Shown: positions 27,386 to 36,560 of the stretch, in pieces
Layout of the letters: every line of letters begins with the position of its first letter
Numbering within the stretch: the stretch's first letter is position 1
Source: Bacillota bacterium
GTDB lineage: Bacteria > Bacillota > Clostridia > Oscillospirales > Ruminococcaceae
DNA: 64,000 nt
Direction of reading: 5' to 3'
Assembly: GCA_023391005.1 (NCBI GenBank)
Contig: JAEWBS010000134.1
Location: forward strand, 1 to 64,000
Program-made: the position numbers and the translations under genes
The notes under the pieces: model-generated
Databases searched by the model: none
Seen by the model: the letters and a program-made list of their open reading frames with translations, nothing else
Told to the model about the DNA's origin: nothing

Positions 27386-28069
27386 TTATGGTTTTACTAC
27401 CGTCAGCAGCATCTTAAACGCCTTAACGGCTTTTAGTCCATGCTGGATATTGGCGGGCATGATGAGGCTCTTTCCCGCCTCCACCGTGAATGCCTCGCCA
27501 CCTATGATAATCTCGGCGACGCCTTCCAAAACGGTGACCATCGCGTCGCCGGTACTGGCGTGGCCACCCATCTCCTCCCCCGCATCCAGCGCGAACAGCG
27601 TGATGATCAGGTTGCTTCGCTGCACCAGAGAGAGGCTGGAAATCTTGTGCGGCTCATATTTGATCTGATCTCCGAGCGCCAACACCTCGGATGTCGGCAG
27701 CTTTTGGATATAGGTTCCCTTTATCATGGCGGTGTCTCCCTCAATATTGATTTGTATGGTCTTACACGGCGCCTCGGCTCGCAGCGCGTGGGGGGTCAGT
27801 GGCGGAATCAAAATCGTCTGCCCCGCTTTGAGACGCTGCGCCCCGGCGGGCAGCGTGATCAGCAAGTCACCCGCCAAAACGGTGACCCATTGCATGCCGG
27901 GCTCGGTTTCCTCGCTGATTTGCTCATCCCGATCCATCGCGTACAGCACCATCGAGATGTCGGGTTGGTTGAGGATGGCGTGACTGAGTATCCGGCTCTC
28001 CCGGTAGGGTACAAGCTCATTCAGACAAACGGGGCATGCCTTAACGATATTGCGAAAAATAGCGACCAT
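27386..28069 (-). CDS. Double-cupin protein
   Basis: 227 residues made of two cupin_2 barrels (about residues 35-110 and 140-220). The second has GHASTGDAMVTVLEGVAEI, close to the cupin motif 1, and motif 2 PANIQHGL; the first has PLTPHAL for motif 2 but few motif 1 histidines, so metal binding is more likely in the second. Probably binds a small ligand or metal complex. A C-P-V-C pair lies near the N-terminus. It is the last gene of the six-gene operon running from the FecC-type permease at 32365. Confidence 0.8.
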   Translation of the reverse strand: MVAIFRNIVKACPVCLNELVPYRESRILSHAILNQPDISMVLYAMDRDEQISEETEPGMQWVTVLAGDLLITLPAGAQRLKAGQTILIPPLTPHALRAEAPCKTIQINIEGDTAMIKGTYIQKLPTSEVLALGDQIKYEPHKISSLSLVQRSNLIITLFALDAGEEMGGHASTGDAMVTVLEGVAEIIIGGEAFTVEAGKSLIMPANIQHGLKAVKAFKMLLTVVKP

Positions 28070-28086
28070 TCCTTTCTTTTATTCAG

Positions 28087-28890
28087 TCAGGCCTTGTGGT
28101 TGCCCACTTGCCATGTAATCAGCGCCAGTGTGGTTGTGCTTTTAGTGACAACCCGGCCCTCATCGTCGAGGAAGTCGGCCAGCTTTTCCCGCAGGTCGTC
28201 CTGCTGCGCGTACATATAGCGCGCGGCGGCCTGCTCGAGCGTGATCGGCGCTTCACAGATGCGCTCAAGATAGGTGATCTCCGGCTGCCAGCCCTCCAGC
28301 CACAATAGGTTAAAAATGGCCCAGACCTCCTCCCTGCCTTGATGGGGATCGGGTCGGTCGCTACCCTGCCGCAGCACCTCGGCCGCCGGGTCGCGCATGC
28401 TGATATACCGGGCGACGGTGCAATAGCCCCGGGACAGCTTTGACATCAGCCGCAGCCCTTGCAGGCTTTGCATAACCGGGCTCATCGAAGCGAAGACGAG
28501 GTCGTAGCCGCCAAAGCGGTCGAGCGCCTGCCAGTCGCTTTTGAGCGTTTCGAGGTTGTCAAGGCCCTGCGCCTTTGCGGATTTTGCGACAATTTTCAGC
28601 ATATTGGCCGAAATATCGGTCGCTGTTACCCGCTCGGCGACCGCAGCAAAGGGCAACGCGTACCGGCCGGCCCCGCAGCCGATATCCAATACTGCACTGT
28701 TTTTGGTCAGTAGTGCTTTGTCGGTTAAGTAATATAGCACCTTTTCGGTCAGCTGGGTTCCGTAGGTTTTTTTGGCCGCCTCAAAGCGCGCCGCGCCTTC
28801 ATCCCAGAAGGCTTCCGCATCCGAGCTCTGCCGGAACGGGCTTAAGATTTTTTCAAACGCTTCCCTGTTCAATAAAGCGCCCCCTGACAT
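28087..28890 (-). CDS. Class I SAM-dependent methyltransferase
   Basis: Up to 267 residues with SAM motif I VLDIGCGAGRYALPF, motif II acidic residue in VTATDIS and YDLVFASMS for motif IV. The first ATG (28890) has no good ribosome binding site; an in-frame TTG at 28872 is preceded by AGGGGGCG and may be the real start. Substrate unknown. It lies between a FecB-type binding protein and the double cupin in one operon, which suggests it acts on, or for, the compound carried by that importer. Confidence 0.8.
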   Translation of the reverse strand: MSGGALLNREAFEKILSPFRQSSDAEAFWDEGAARFEAAKKTYGTQLTEKVLYYLTDKALLTKNSAVLDIGCGAGRYALPFAAVAERVTATDISANMLKIVAKSAKAQGLDNLETLKSDWQALDRFGGYDLVFASMSPVMQSLQGLRLMSKLSRGYCTVARYISMRDPAAEVLRQGSDRPDPHQGREEVWAIFNLLWLEGWQPEITYLERICEAPITLEQAAARYMYAQQDDLREKLADFLDDEGRVVTKSTTTLALITWQVGNHKA

Positions 28891-28968
28891 TCAAGTTTAG
28901 CGCGCCGCCCGATTGCCCCGTTTGAATGAGGCAATCGATGCGCGCGCCGGTAGATACATATATTGCGA

Positions 28969-30141
28969 CTACATGTTCATGCGTTTGGTTTCGGGGCGAG
29001 GATTCAAAATCCATTCCACATCCTCGTCGGTCAGCGACATACCGTAAAACTGCTGGTAATACGCCTTGATTTTCTCGTTTAAGTCGATGTCCTCAAACAG
29101 CTCCGGCCGCGCGTTTTTCGCAACCCACCACATGGCGAGCGGCGTGTCGGTGGTGGGCGGGCACCACCGGTGCATGCCGAACGGGAACTTGAACACCTTT
29201 TTGCGGGTGACCGCCGGGATGCCGCTCCAGTCGTGGCCGGGCGCCGCCGTATTGGTGTAAATCTGCTCGGGCGTCTTATCTGAGAAGGTCATGATAAAGA
29301 CCTGCTCCGGCGCCCACTCATAGATCTGCTCCATATTGACCTGCCCACTGGTGGGCCGGGAACCGAGATTCTCTCCGCCCACCAGCTCGCTCCAATACTG
29401 ACCGAAAGATTTTTTGCCCATCGACGCGAGCGCAGTATCGGTGTAGTTGCTCAAAAACAGCATTCTTTGCGGCTCGGCAAGCGGATTGGCCGCGACGCGG
29501 GCTTTAATCTCCGCCTCAACCGCCTGACCGTAGGCAATGATCTCCTGCGCGGGGCTGCGCTTTTGGAGCACCTGCTCGAGGGTATCCATCCAGGATTTCA
29601 GGGTCAGCAGCGGGCTGGCGTCCCCACCGCTGCTGGGATGGGCAAACTCCACCGCGGGGATACTCACCTGTTCAAACAGCGCCGCCATCTCGGCGCCCAT
29701 GTAGAAGACGACATCCGGCTCGAGCTTGACAAGCTCCTCCATATTGAGTTGCCCGCCGTTGTAAAAGGCACTGGCGATGTCGGTAAAGTCCGGTGCGTAG
29801 CGGGAAAAGATCGTGTGCTGTGCGCCGTTGATCGAGTCGGGATCGACACCCACAATATTGCCGGTGTAGCCCTCCTGATAGGCAGCCAGCACGGTGGGCA
29901 GCGGCAGCGGGCCTAATACAACAATCCGCTCGATAACGTTGGGCACCTCGACGGTATTGCCTCTAAAATCGGTAATGGGATGGGTGTCGCCCTTTACCGG
30001 CTCGGAGGGCTGCTCGGACGAAACGGCGACGCTGCTCTCAGCCTCGCTTAGGGCGTTGGATACGGGCTGATTACTTTGGCAGCCCGCCGCGGCGATAACC
30101 GCGCAGGCGCAAAGCAGCAGGATAGACAATCGTTTTTTCAT
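28969..30141 (-). CDS. FecB/BtuF-type ABC substrate-binding lipoprotein
   Basis: 390 residues with a lipoprotein signal (lipobox AAAGC) and the Peripla_BP_2 fold: ITDFRGNTVEVPNVIERIVV at the start, LEPDVVFYMG in the middle, and GMHRWCPPTTDTPLAMWWVAK near the C-terminus, the latter being typical of iron-complex and cobalamin binding proteins of Clostridia. The ligand is most likely a metal chelate (siderophore, haem, corrinoid or metallophore). It belongs with the permease and ATPase at 30552-32365, separated from them by a small cupin. Confidence 0.88.
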   Translation of the reverse strand: MKKRLSILLLCACAVIAAAGCQSNQPVSNALSEAESSVAVSSEQPSEPVKGDTHPITDFRGNTVEVPNVIERIVVLGPLPLPTVLAAYQEGYTGNIVGVDPDSINGAQHTIFSRYAPDFTDIASAFYNGGQLNMEELVKLEPDVVFYMGAEMAALFEQVSIPAVEFAHPSSGGDASPLLTLKSWMDTLEQVLQKRSPAQEIIAYGQAVEAEIKARVAANPLAEPQRMLFLSNYTDTALASMGKKSFGQYWSELVGGENLGSRPTSGQVNMEQIYEWAPEQVFIMTFSDKTPEQIYTNTAAPGHDWSGIPAVTRKKVFKFPFGMHRWCPPTTDTPLAMWWVAKNARPELFEDIDLNEKIKAYYQQFYGMSLTDEDVEWILNPRPETKRMNM

Positions 30142-30163
30142 GCATTACACTCCTCTTACACTT

Positions 30164-30505
30164 TTAGACGGCCAACTGCTTGATCAGGGTGATCAGCAGC
30201 TTAGCTTTTGTTTTTGCTATGGGGCTTCGTTTGGCGCCGGCAGGGATGACAAGCGCCTGTCCGGCGCAAAGCTCAATCGGGCTGCCGTCCGCCATAACCC
30301 GCACGTCGCCCTCGAGAATCTGCATCAGGGCGTCGCCGGGCGGGGCGTGCTCCGGGACGCTTTGGCCCGCGTCGAGCGCCAGCAGGAAGATGGCAGCACC
30401 TGCGGTGTTCGCCAGCGTTTTGTCGGCACGATCGCCTTCGGCGTATTCGAGCAGCGCCGTCAGCGTCATCGGCTGCAGCCGTGGGGTATCCTGAATCAAT
30501 GGCAT
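30164..30505 (-). CDS. Small single-domain cupin protein
   Basis: 113 residues, one cupin_2 barrel with VPEHAPPGDALMQILEGDVRV and ALVIPAGAKRSP. Motif 1 keeps one His and a Glu, motif 2 lacks the usual His, so metal binding is uncertain. It is placed 23 bases upstream of the binding-protein gene and 46 bases downstream of the ATPase gene, so it is part of the importer operon. With the 227-residue cupin at 27386 the operon holds three cupin barrels. Confidence 0.8.
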   Translation of the reverse strand: MPLIQDTPRLQPMTLTALLEYAEGDRADKTLANTAGAAIFLLALDAGQSVPEHAPPGDALMQILEGDVRVMADGSPIELCAGQALVIPAGAKRSPIAKTKAKLLITLIKQLAV

Positions 30506-30551
30506 ACAATCGCTCCTTTTTTGATGTATGTGGTGGTATATAAGCTTCTAT

Positions 30552-31346
30552 TCAAGCCAGAGAAATTGCGGTGACCGACCGGTAAGGGACATCGTTGTAA
30601 AATGCCTGCTTAATGTCGACATTCACCTGAAAGATATCCCGCATATTCTCGGCATTGACAACCTTCTGGGCCGGCCCGAAAATGCTCTCCCCCTGTCTTG
30701 AAAGCAACAGGGATTGGTCGGAGATTTTTAGCGCATGGGCCGGGTAATGGGTGTTGAAGATGCAGCAAAGGCCGTCCTGCTTTGAGAGCCTCTCGATGGT
30801 GTTTAGAATAATGAGCTGGTTGCGAAAATCCAGATTCGATTCCGGTTCATCCAAAATGAGCATTGCGGGCTGGGTACAGAGGGCACGCGCGATCAGCACC
30901 ATCTGCAGCTCGCCACCGCTGATCTGGTTGCAGTAACGGTCCTTCATATGGCCGATGCCCACCGCCTCCATCGCCTGACGGCAGAGTGCGCGGCCCTGTT
31001 GTCCGGGATTGCCGAACAGGCCGGTGTGGGCGCTGCGCCCCATTAAAATCATCTCCTCAACCGTAAAGGCGAAGGGCAGCGTCTTGGCCTGCGGAACGTA
31101 GGCGATACGCTTCCACAGCGCCTGATGCGGGATATTCACGATGTTCTCCCCGTCTAGAAAGCTGCCGCCCCCGCTCCAGCGCAGCATGCCCATCATGCAG
31201 CGCAGCAGCGTCGTCTTGCCAACGCCGTTGGGGCCAAGTATTGATAAAACCTGCCCGCTTTGAATCGAAAACGAGACGTCCTGTAAAACAGGCGTTCCCG
31301 CCTTGTAAGAAAAGGACCCGTTTTTTACCTCAAACCTCACTTCCAA
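30552..31346 (-). CDS. ABC transporter ATPase, FecE/BtuD type
   Basis: 264 residues. Walker A GPNGVGKTT, the FecE-like RIAYVPQAKTLPFAFTVEEM segment, signature ISGGELQMVLIARAL and Walker B MLILDEPESNLDF. It overlaps the permease gene by 10 bases. It powers uptake of the ligand bound by the lipoprotein at 28969. Confidence 0.92.
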   Translation of the reverse strand: MEVRFEVKNGSFSYKAGTPVLQDVSFSIQSGQVLSILGPNGVGKTTLLRCMMGMLRWSGGGSFLDGENIVNIPHQALWKRIAYVPQAKTLPFAFTVEEMILMGRSAHTGLFGNPGQQGRALCRQAMEAVGIGHMKDRYCNQISGGELQMVLIARALCTQPAMLILDEPESNLDFRNQLIILNTIERLSKQDGLCCIFNTHYPAHALKISDQSLLLSRQGESIFGPAQKVVNAENMRDIFQVNVDIKQAFYNDVPYRSVTAISLA

Positions 31347-32365
31347 CCGCCTCCCGTCTTTTTGAGCAGTATTATGAAGAACGGTGCCCCGACCACCGCC
31401 GTCAGAATCGAGATGGGAATCTCCGATTCGGTGGCGCTGCGGGCAACAGTATCGAGCAGCACCATAAACACCGCGCCAAAGCTCGCACTGGCCGGAATAA
31501 CCCTGCTGTTGTCACTGCCGAACAGCATGCGGCAGATGTGCGGCACGATCAGACCGATCCAGCCGATCTGCCCGCACATCGAGACGCAGGAGGCAATGAT
31601 CGCGGTCGCGGCGACAATGATGATCACGCGCAGCGTCTTGAGGTTGACGCCCATCGATTTGGCCTCGTCCTCCGACAGTGTGAGCACGTTGCATTTCCAG
31701 CGTATCGCAATCAGCAGCGCCACGCCGAGCAGAATGACCGGCGCGCCCATGGCCAGTCCCTTCCACGTTGCATTGTTGAGACTGCCCATCAGCCAATACG
31801 TGATGGCGGGCAGCTTTTCCTCGGAATCCGCCGTGTATTTAATTAAGGACACCATCGCCTGAAATAGAGCGGTGACGACGGTACCGGCCAGCACCAGCAT
31901 GATGATCGAGCTCTGCCCCCGCTGCCGCCCGGCCTGATACGTGATGTACATCGCCAGAACGCCGAATATCAGCGCGCTGAGTTGGACCACAAGCAGATTT
32001 TTATTAAACAGCAGCGCGATCGCCGCCCCGAAGCTGGCGCCCGAAGCGACGCCCAGCGTATCGGGCGAGACCAGCGGGTTGGACAGCAGGGCCTGCAGGC
32101 CCGCGCCGGCCGCCGCCAATCCGCAGCCGCATAAAAGACCGAGTATCACGCGGGGCAGGCGGATACCCATAATAATGATCTGGGTCTTTCCCGCGTTTTC
32201 GGCCCCGTCATTGAAAAGCGCATCAGAAAACGTATTAAGTAGAATTTGAAGCGGTTCGGTGATACCCATGGAATAGCGCCCGAGCGCCAGACTTAAAGTC
32301 GCTGCAATAATCGGCGTTGCGATAAGCAATATGGCAAATGGAACGTGGTCGATTCGTTTTAGCAT
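31337..32365 (-). CDS. FecCD-type ABC permease
   Basis: 342 residues from ATG 32365, preceded by TCTGGAGAAAA; the longer frame from 32440 is rejected since it adds a non-conserved, non-hydrophobic lead. Nine to ten helices and FecCD hallmarks such as RLPRVILGLLCGCGLAAAGA, NPLVSPDTLGVASGASFGAA and GWIGLIVPHICRMLFGSDN. One gene serves as a homodimeric channel. First gene of the minus-strand operon; its promoter region is shared with the divergent Crp/Fnr gene and includes the palindrome at 32557. Confidence 0.9.
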   Translation of the reverse strand: MLKRIDHVPFAILLIATPIIAATLSLALGRYSMGITEPLQILLNTFSDALFNDGAENAGKTQIIIMGIRLPRVILGLLCGCGLAAAGAGLQALLSNPLVSPDTLGVASGASFGAAIALLFNKNLLVVQLSALIFGVLAMYITYQAGRQRGQSSIIMLVLAGTVVTALFQAMVSLIKYTADSEEKLPAITYWLMGSLNNATWKGLAMGAPVILLGVALLIAIRWKCNVLTLSEDEAKSMGVNLKTLRVIIIVAATAIIASCVSMCGQIGWIGLIVPHICRMLFGSDNSRVIPASASFGAVFMVLLDTVARSATESEIPISILTAVVGAPFFIILLKKTGGGWK

Positions 32366-32518
32366 GGTTGTTTTTCTCCAGATGAAATGTGACGGTCTAT
32401 CAAGTATCCTATAACCGGCGGTTACGCCCCTGAAATCCATTAAAAATCCACCTGACTATGAAGGATTGCCAGACAGGCCTTACATGTGGGCTTAATTGTA
32501 AAAATCAGAGACCCACAT

Positions 32519-32546
32519 TGATTTTTAAACGTATTACAGGTATAAT
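32519..32546 (+). promoter_or_regulatory. Promoter of the Crp/Fnr gene
   Basis: TTGATT (32519-32524), 16 bases, TATAAT (32541-32546). The expected start point, near 32553, is directly followed by the palindrome at 32557-32572. Confidence 0.55.
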
Positions 32547-32556
32547 TTAAATTATG

Positions 32557-32572
32557 GTTAGTTAAAGCTAAC
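32557..32572. promoter_or_regulatory. Shared operator GTTAG-N6-CTAAC, site 2
   Basis: GTTAGTTAAAGCTAAC, placed at the start of transcription of the Crp/Fnr gene and within the region shared with the FecCD-type operon. Confidence 0.65.
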
Positions 32573-32634
32573 GTCAATACTATAGCCTATATGCTTTTTG
32601 TACGTCTGTTGCCATGGCAACAAGGGAGGAAAAA

Positions 32635-33318
32635 ATGCAAATATCTGATGTTTTGCGTAAAAGCAGTCTTTTTAGCGGCATTGGAGAAGAAAATGTACCG
32701 CTGGCGCTGGAATGCCTCGGCGCGATCGAGCGCGCGTATCCAAAGAACAGCAGTATTGTGGATATCGGGGATGAAATCCGGGAGGTCGGCGTGCTGGTGT
32801 CCGGCTCCGCCAACGCGGTGACCGGAACAGCGAACGGCGACCGCTCCATTATCAGCAAATTGCAGCCCGGCGACGTCTTTGGCGAGGCGATTGTCTTTTC
32901 CGGCATTCAGCACAGCCCCATGCGGCTGGTGGCTGCTACCGATTGTGTCGTCATTAAAATAGGGATGGACCACATCATAAACCCGCATTTGACCATCTGC
33001 CGCTTTCGCAGTGCGATTGTGGAGAATTTGCTTCGGATGACCGCCAGCAACTATGTGGTGCTGAATCGGAAGCTAGATATTCTGTCTCATAAATCGGTGC
33101 GGGAGCGGGTGATGCGCTATCTTTCCGACGAGATGGCCCGTTGCGCAAGCTGCGAATTCCATATCCCCTTTAACCGCAACGAGTTGGCCGAATACCTTCA
33201 AATAGAGCGAAGCGCCCTGTCTCGAGAGCTGAGTCGGATTCGCGGAGACGGATACATCGACTACGACCGCTCCTATTTTCGTATTTTGGAGACGGCGGTG
33301 TTTGAGCGGCTGAGATAG
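32635..33318 (+). CDS. Crp/Fnr-family transcriptional regulator
   Basis: 227 residues from ATG 32635, which has AGGGAGGAAAAA directly upstream (an ATG at 32614 precedes that site). An N-terminal cyclic-nucleotide-binding-like barrel (GDVFGEAIVFSG) and a C-terminal HTH_Crp with NRNELAEYLQIERSALSREL. No Fnr-type cysteine cluster at the N-terminus, and the phosphate-binding motif of true cAMP receptors is not conserved, so the effector is unknown. It lies between two FecBCD-type importers, and similar Crp/Fnr genes next to such importers are common in Clostridia. Confidence 0.88.
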   Translation: MQISDVLRKSSLFSGIGEENVPLALECLGAIERAYPKNSSIVDIGDEIREVGVLVSGSANAVTGTANGDRSIISKLQPGDVFGEAIVFSGIQHSPMRLVAATDCVVIKIGMDHIINPHLTICRFRSAIVENLLRMTASNYVVLNRKLDILSHKSVRERVMRYLSDEMARCASCEFHIPFNRNELAEYLQIERSALSRELSRIRGDGYIDYDRSYFRILETAVFERLR

Positions 33319-33404
33319 CGCAGATGGGACCGGTTTCAGAAGTCCCGGGCTGCAAGGTGCGCTGCTTTGCCGCGCTCGCATCAGAGGTAATATGGCGCAA
33401 TAAA

Positions 33405-33496
33405 GCGCAGGCCTTTTCTTTTTCAAGGCCTGCGCATAGAAAACGACGGCAGAAACCCGAGCTTTCCGAAAAAAGCTCAGATTTCTGCCGTCGTTC
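33405..33496. terminator. Two terminator hairpins between convergent genes
   Basis: First hairpin: arms GCGCAGGCCTT and AAGGCCTGCGC around TTCTTTTTC (about 33406-33436). Second: arms beginning ACGACGGCAGAAA and ending TTTCTGCCGTCGT (about 33440-33493), followed by TCTTTAT. They separate the Crp/Fnr gene from the convergent second importer operon. Confidence 0.75.
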
Positions 33497-33497
33497 T

Positions 33498-34280
33498 TTA
33501 TACTTCATCCAAAAACGAAAAGGCAGTAACCTCTTTTCCCTGATATTGAAACGCAACCGATTGGGCGTACACGCCAAAAAACTTCTGAATGTTGGCGTCG
33601 GTCATCACTTGCGCCGTATTGCCGGTGATATAATCCTGCTCGCCCAGTAAAAAACATTGATTCGCAATGCGTAGCGCATGGTTTGGGTAGTGCGTGTTGA
33701 GGATGCAGGCGATATTTTTTTCGGATACCACCGCCTGAATGAGCTTGAGCAGCCGAATTTGATTGCGAAAATCTAAGTGCGATTCCGGCTCGTCCAGCAC
33801 CAAAAGTTGTGGGTTATTAATGAGGGCACGCGCGATAAACACCAGTTGAAGCTGTCCGCCGCTCAGCTCGTTGCAGGGATGATCTTTTAGCTTCTCAATG
33901 CCTACTCTTTCGAGCATCTGATCCGCCAAGGTATAATCTTTCTTGCCCGGCGTTGCGAAAAAGGCGCTATGCCCTGTCTTACCGAAAACGACCATATCCC
34001 GCACGGAGTAATTGAAAGAAAGCCTGTGAGCCTGCGGAACATAGCCGATTTCCTTTATGGGCTTATTTGGGGGGCTTCTCCTACCGGCTATTGCGGAATA
34101 ACCGCTGTTCCAGCTTAAAATGCCAACGATGCACTTAATCAGTGTCGTTTTACCGATGCCGTTTTTTCCCATGACGGCCATGACCTGCCCGCCGTCCAAG
34201 GAAAAGGTGATGTTTTGCAGCAGCGGCCGATGCTGCGTATAAGCAAAGCAGCCGTCCTGCACCTCCAGTATTTTGCCCAT
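33498..34280 (-). CDS. ABC transporter ATPase, FecE/BtuD type (second importer)
   Basis: 260 residues from ATG 34280, preceded by AAGGGAGCGG and four bases after the permease stop; an in-frame start at 34322 would overlap the permease. Walker A GKNGIGKTT, signature LSGGQLQLVFIARAL, Walker B LLVLDEPESHLDF. It is clearly related to the ATPase at 30552 (same INxL-type end and H-loop context NTHYPNHAL), so the two importers are paralogues. Confidence 0.92.
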   Translation of the reverse strand: MGKILEVQDGCFAYTQHRPLLQNITFSLDGGQVMAVMGKNGIGKTTLIKCIVGILSWNSGYSAIAGRRSPPNKPIKEIGYVPQAHRLSFNYSVRDMVVFGKTGHSAFFATPGKKDYTLADQMLERVGIEKLKDHPCNELSGGQLQLVFIARALINNPQLLVLDEPESHLDFRNQIRLLKLIQAVVSEKNIACILNTHYPNHALRIANQCFLLGEQDYITGNTAQVMTDANIQKFFGVYAQSVAFQYQGKEVTAFSFLDEV

Positions 34281-34284
34281 GGGT

Positions 34285-35307
34285 TCACCGCTCCCTTCTG
34301 CCGCGGTTATAGATGATTGCAAAAAATGGCGCTCCGATCAGGGCGGTCAGAATGCCGATAGGAATCTCCGCAGCGGTCAGGTTTCTTGCGGCGGTGTCGA
34401 CCAGAATCATAAAGATGGCCCCCGTCAGGCAGGAGGCGGGCAGTAGATGCCCGTGATTGACCCCTACCAGCTTCCTGCAAATATGTGGTATCACAAGCCC
34501 CACCCAGCCGATGACGCCCGAAACGGTCACGCTGCCGGCTGTTGTCAGCGTCGCGAACAAAATCACCAGCCAGCGGGTGGTGTTGGGGTTGACCCCCAGC
34601 GTAAAACAGTCCTCGTCGCCAAGCGAGAGCAGGTTGATTTTCCAACGCAGCAGGTATAGACCCGTGATGCCGCCCATAACCGGGACAAAAGCGATGCCAA
34701 TGTCGCGGTAGGTGGCGTTTGCAAGGCTGCCCATCTGCCAGAAGGTGATGGCCGGGAGTGTTTCGGAGGCGTCGGCCACATATTTAATCAGAGAAATCAA
34801 TGCCGAGAAGATTGAGGACACAATAATGCCGCCCAGCACGACCGATAGCGTTCCCCCGTCGGTTTTGGACCCCGCCAGAAAAAACACCAACAGTACGCTG
34901 GTCAGCCCAAGCGCGAGAGAAAGCGCCGGTGTAAACAAGCCGAGTCCACCGGTGAGCAAAATTCCCAGCGCCGCCCCAAAGCCCGCGCCGGAGCTGACAC
35001 CCAGCAAATCAGGGCTGACGAGCGGGTTTTGAAAGGTTCCCTGTAGGGCCGAGCCGGATATCGATAATCCGGCCCCAACCATTGCGGCTAAAAGAATTCT
35101 CGGAATGCGCACGTTGAAAACCACAAAGGCGGCGGTTTCCAGCGTGCTGTTTACGCCGCCGTTCAGCTTTGCATACAGGATAGCCGCCAGATCAGCCAGA
35201 CCGACGCTGTACTTCCCCAGCAACACCGCGCTGATGGCGGACCCTAACAGCAGCAGCGCGCCGACAATCATGGTTTTGTTATAACGCGCGTCATGCGCCT
35301 GTCTCAT
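34285..35307 (-). CDS. FecCD-type ABC permease (second importer)
   Basis: 340 residues, about nine helices, with RIPRILLAAMVGAGLSISGS, NPLVSPDLLGVSSGAGFGAA and GWVGLVIPHICRKLVGVNHG. It is similar along its whole length to the permease at 31337, including the AFVPVMGG/INLLSLGDEDC region. The start overlaps the stop of the binding-protein gene by four bases. Confidence 0.92.
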   Translation of the reverse strand: MRQAHDARYNKTMIVGALLLLGSAISAVLLGKYSVGLADLAAILYAKLNGGVNSTLETAAFVVFNVRIPRILLAAMVGAGLSISGSALQGTFQNPLVSPDLLGVSSGAGFGAALGILLTGGLGLFTPALSLALGLTSVLLVFFLAGSKTDGGTLSVVLGGIIVSSIFSALISLIKYVADASETLPAITFWQMGSLANATYRDIGIAFVPVMGGITGLYLLRWKINLLSLGDEDCFTLGVNPNTTRWLVILFATLTTAGSVTVSGVIGWVGLVIPHICRKLVGVNHGHLLPASCLTGAIFMILVDTAARNLTAAEIPIGILTALIGAPFFAIIYNRGRRER

Positions 35308-36458
35308 ATGCCTGTCGCTTCCCGATAGCCTAAGATGGCGTCAAGCTCCCGCTCGGTTAGCGCAACGCTGTAATTTCGCCGGTAGTAATCCTGAATTTCC
35401 GCCCGAACCTCGTCGTCGCTCACAAGCTCGGGGTAAGCTTTGGAAACCAGCCAAAGCGGAAACAGCGGAGAATCCGCGCAGGGGGTCACCCAAGCGTAGG
35501 TCGTTCTCGGCACATCAAACACCTGCTTGTTTTTCCACGCGCTCAGAAGCGACCAGTCCTGCCCCTCAATGGCGTTCTCAAGAATATAGCTTGCCGGAAC
35601 ATCCTGAAAGCACATGATAAAGTCCGGGTTCCACGCATAAATCTGCTCCATGCTGACCTCGGCGGTGCCCTCAACCGACGCGGCAACATTCTCAATGCCG
35701 CTCAGCGCAAAAAAGCTCTGCGCCCAACCGTCAAAGGAGTCCGAGCCCATGACCATAACACTGCCTGCTTGATTGAGCTTGATGCAAAGCCCTGTTTTTT
35801 TCTGCTCGCCCACGTTTTTCAGCAGACTTTCCAGCTTGGCATTGGTGGCGTCCCACTCCTCTTGAATGCCTACGGAAGTATTTGTGCCTAAAATCTCTCT
35901 AATTTGCTGATCCCAAGCGACGGACATCTTTTCGGGGCTGTTAACACCCTTCATCAAAAAATCTACTGCCGGAATATTAAGCCCCTCAATGCCTTTCTTC
36001 TGAAAGTCGCCGTAGTAGAAGATGATATCCGGCTCAAGCGCAAGTAGCGACTCGGTATTAACGGCAAAGTTTACGTCTACAAAGGAGGACTCCACCGACC
36101 TCCAGTTCGGGAATACCCTTTCGACAATTTGGGGATTGGAGGTTAGGAAGGAGCGGGCGTTGATACCGACAATCATTTCGGTATCCGGGATGGCGCTGAC
36201 CACAAAGGACATGACCGGTGGACTTAAAATGACGATTTTCTCAATTTCGGCGGGATCGGGGATGGTCACCGTATGTCCGCCCAAGTCGGTGATGGTACGC
36301 GGTATGTTCAATTCCGCAGGAACAGGGGCGGCAATCTCCCCGAGCGCGGCAGATACCTCGGGTGATCTGGATTCGCCTCCTTGTGCGGGGAGTTGTCCAC
36401 AGGCCGCAAGCGTCAGGCACAGGGCAGCCACCAAAATAGCGATCGTTGTATTTTTCAT
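35304..36458 (-). CDS. FecB/BtuF-type ABC substrate-binding lipoprotein (second importer)
   Basis: 384 residues, lipoprotein signal (lipobox TLAAC), Peripla_BP_2 fold with ITDLGGHTVTIPDPAEIEKI, LEPDIIFYYGDF and TPCADSPLFPLWLVSKAYPE. First gene of a three-gene operon of binding protein, permease and ATPase. It is a distant paralogue of the protein at 28969. AAGGAGGTATTC precedes the start. No copy of the shared palindrome lies upstream, so this importer may be regulated differently from the first. Confidence 0.9.
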   Translation of the reverse strand: MKNTTIAILVAALCLTLAACGQLPAQGGESRSPEVSAALGEIAAPVPAELNIPRTITDLGGHTVTIPDPAEIEKIVILSPPVMSFVVSAIPDTEMIVGINARSFLTSNPQIVERVFPNWRSVESSFVDVNFAVNTESLLALEPDIIFYYGDFQKKGIEGLNIPAVDFLMKGVNSPEKMSVAWDQQIREILGTNTSVGIQEEWDATNAKLESLLKNVGEQKKTGLCIKLNQAGSVMVMGSDSFDGWAQSFFALSGIENVAASVEGTAEVSMEQIYAWNPDFIMCFQDVPASYILENAIEGQDWSLLSAWKNKQVFDVPRTTYAWVTPCADSPLFPLWLVSKAYPELVSDDEVRAEIQDYYRRNYSVALTERELDAILGYREATGI

Positions 36459-36504
36459 GTAGAATACCTCCTTATATGTATGATTTTATATCTTTAAGCC
36501 CTAA

Positions 36505-36560
36505 CAAAAAGACGCGGCGTCGATAAAACAACGGGTTGTTTTATCGGCACTGCGTCTTAG
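36505..36560 (-). terminator. Terminator of the methyltransferase/KTR genes
   Basis: A long hairpin with inner arms CGATAAAACAA and TTGTTTTATCG and outer arms AAGACGC and GCGTCTT. Read on the minus strand it is followed by TTTTTGTTAG. The stop codon of the KTR protein lies inside it. Confidence 0.75.

Noticed and set aside
27440..28219. Long open frame of 259 codons on the plus strand
   Set aside because: It is antisense to the double-cupin and methyltransferase genes, whose products have clear domains; the plus-strand product has no recognisable fold.
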